The notes below the pieces were generated by a model that was not told the DNA's origin, did no database searches, and saw nothing but the letters and a program-made list of their open reading frames with translations. The position numbers were made by a program, and so were the translations under genes. Positions 35,129 to 36,608 of a DNA stretch of 36,608 nucleotides are shown piece after piece. Within the stretch, counting starts at the first letter, position 1. Every line of letters starts with the position of its first letter. This stretch comes from Scleroderma bovista (Eukaryota > Basidiomycota > Agaricomycetes > Boletales > Sclerodermataceae), in the NCBI GenBank assembly GCA_037178675.1, contig JAYMGJ010000652.1, positions 1-36,608 on the forward strand, given 5' to 3'.

Positions 35129-35910
35129 CGCCGGCCGATGCTCGCAGAACTGGGCCAGGCCGATGTTTTCTATTATTGCAAATCTAGTACAGGCCTGAGG
35201 GACATTAATCACTGCAAAACTGGGATGGGCTGATGTTTGATAAAAATTGCAGAACTGGGACTGGTGGGAGCATTGTAAAACTAGGTCAGGCCTGTTGAAC
35301 AAAAAAATTGACAAGTGTTGCAAAGCTGGGACTGGCCGATGTTGTAGATACATTGCAAAACTGGGTCAGGCCTGTTGAGAAAAAAGTTGTCAATTACTGC
35401 AAAACTGGGTCAGGCTGACATGGCAGAATGGGGTCAGGCCTTTTGAGGAAAAAATTGTCAAGCATTGCAAAACTGGGTCAGGCTGACATTGTATATACAT
35501 TGCAGAACTGGATCAGGCCTGTTGAGAAAAAAAGTTGTCAAGCATTGCAAAACTGGGTCAGGCTGACATTGCAGAACTGGGTCAGGCCTGTTGAGGAAAA
35601 AGTTGTCAAGCATTGCAAAACTGGGCCAGGCTGACATTGCAGAACTGGGTCAGGCCTGTTGAGGAAAAAGTTGTCAAGCATTGCAAAAACTGGGCCAGGC
35701 TGACATTGCAGAACTGGGTCAGGCCTGTTGAGGAAATAGTTGTCAAGCATTGCAAAACTGGGTCAGGCTGACATTGCAGAACTGGGTCAGGCCTGTTGAG
35801 AAACAAAGTTGTCAAGTACTGCAAAACTGGGTCAGGCCTGTTGAGCAAAAAAGTTGTCAACCATTGCAAAACTGGGTCAGACCCAAAATTGATACACATT
35901 GCAGAATTAA
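35079..35910. repeat. 68-bp minisatellite
   Basis: The unit has two related halves: TTGCAAAACTGGGTCAGGC followed by TGACA, and TTGCAGAACTGGGTCAGGC followed by CTGTTGAGGAAAAAGTTGTCAAGCA. From about 35520 to 35800 the units are nearly perfect. Toward the left they degrade (ACTGGGATGGG, ACTGGGCCAGG), which suggests homogenisation in the centre or right. Open frames across it on both strands are by-products of the repeat. Confidence 0.92.
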
Positions 35911-35914
35911 ATTA

Positions 35915-36608
35915 CTGTGCTGACTACCAAAAATGTGGACCATTGATTAGGCAATATTGTGTACTGTTGGTGTGATAGTGTTGACTACCAAAGATGTGCA
36001 GCTTGGATTATCTAATGTTGTGTTCTATTGGTGTGGTAGTGCTGATTACCAAAAATGCGGACTATTGATTAGCCAATGTTGTGTAGTGTTGTTGTTGTAG
36101 TGTACTACCAAAAATGTGTAGTATTGATTACCTAATGTTGGGTACTCTTGGTGTGGTAGTGCTGATTACCAAAAATGCGGACTATTGATTGGCCAATGTT
36201 GTGTAGTGTTGTTGTTGTAGTGTACTACCAAAAATGTGTAGTATTGATTACCTAATGTTGGGTACTCTTGGTGTGGTAGTGCTGATTACCAAAAATGCGG
36301 ACTATTGATCAACCAATATTGTGTGGTGTTGTTGTAGTGTACTACCAAAAAAAGTGTAGTACTGATTACCTAATGTTGTGTAGTATTGATGTGATAGTGT
36401 TCATTACCAAAAATGCGGACTGTTGATTAGCCAATATTGTGTAGTGTTGTTGTTGTAGTGTACTACCAAAGATGTGTAGTATTGATTATCTAATGTTTTG
36501 TACTGTTGGTGTGGTAGTGTTGATTACCAAAAATGTGTAGCTTGGATTACCTAATGTTGTGTGCTGTTGGTGTGGTAGTGCTGATTACCAAAAATGCGAA
36601 CCATTAGC
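35915..36608. repeat. 60-bp tandem repeat with 120-bp higher-order period
   Basis: The consensus of about 60 nt is ACCAAAAATGTG...ATTGATTACCTAATGTTG...GTGTGGTAGTG. Odd and even units differ (AAAATGCGGACTATTGATTAGCCAATG against AAAATGTGTAGTATTGATTACCTAATG when read in phase), giving a 120-bp higher-order unit seen best at 36050-36300. The array continues past the window end, so its full length is unknown. It is unrelated to the neighbouring 68-bp array. Confidence 0.9.

Noticed and set aside
35428..35899. Open frames in the minisatellite coding for repeated NRPDPVLQC-like peptides
   Set aside because: The 68-bp period is not a multiple of three and the frames simply follow the repeat. No start context or codon conservation supports a gene.
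1..36608. tRNA or rRNA genes, CRISPR arrays, bacterial operons
   Set aside because: No tRNA-like B-box and acceptor pairing or rRNA core was found by eye. The repeats lack unique spacers, and introns throughout exclude a prokaryotic source.

Overview
The window looks like nuclear DNA of an agaricomycete (mushroom-forming basidiomycete). Almost every gene is cut by short GT-AG introns of about 48-75 nt, with CTRAY-like branch sites. The gene content is also typical of that group: CE16/GDSL esterase, Sec61 alpha, RBR-type ubiquitin ligases, cyanovirin-N homologs, a basidiomycete-type kinase-like protein, and P-loop NTPases of the kind expanded in mushroom genomes. Exon models were built by hand from reading frame, splice sites and agreement between paralogs. 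Family names rest on recognised motifs, because no search could be run.

Left end (1-8.8 kb). A possible first exon of a membrane protein (455-567) precedes a damaged CE16/GDSL acetylesterase (722-1859, +). A complete six-exon P-loop NTPase gene follows (2265-5382, -, 924 aa). After 1.6 kb with no recognisable gene comes an intact seven-exon SEC61 alpha gene (7032-8793, -, 478 aa), the one clear housekeeping gene.

Core (9.0-33.1 kb). On the minus strand lies an array of RBR (RING1-IBR-RING2) E3 ligase genes of two types, arranged as repeated B-then-A pairs in transcription order. Type A has a SUMO-interaction-like motif and acidic run before RING1. Type B has a coiled coil and a UIM-like helix there. 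From left to right: A1 (9032-11098, intact), B pseudogene (11230-12690), A2 (13000-15075, pseudogene) with a B 3' remnant (15160-15430), A3 (24609-26705, intact) with B1 (27059-29147, intact), A fragment (29440-30262) with B2 (31003-33060, open but with lost RING2 residues). Exons 2, 4, 5 and 6 are 149, 106, 197 and 47 nt in every copy that stays open (A1, A3, B1, B2), which supports the models and shows that the two types are ancient paralogs.

The array is split at 15.6-24.1 kb. This stretch holds two divergent secreted cyanovirin-N homologs (15629-16117 - and 19026-19526 +) on an inverted duplication that includes their promoters, a decayed secreted-protein start, about 2.3 kb of unassigned sequence, and a protein-kinase-like gene with one in-frame TAG (21802-24081 +).

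Right end (33.5-36.6 kb). A second copy of the P-loop NTPase gene, in the opposite orientation to the left copy, loses homology at about 35046 and runs into a 68-bp minisatellite (35079-35910). A 60/120-bp higher-order tandem repeat follows and continues past the window end.

The main candidate for an undescribed system is the paired A/B RBR ligase array, evolving by birth and death and bracketed by inverted NTPase paralogs. Its shared function and any link to the lectins or NTPases are inference only.
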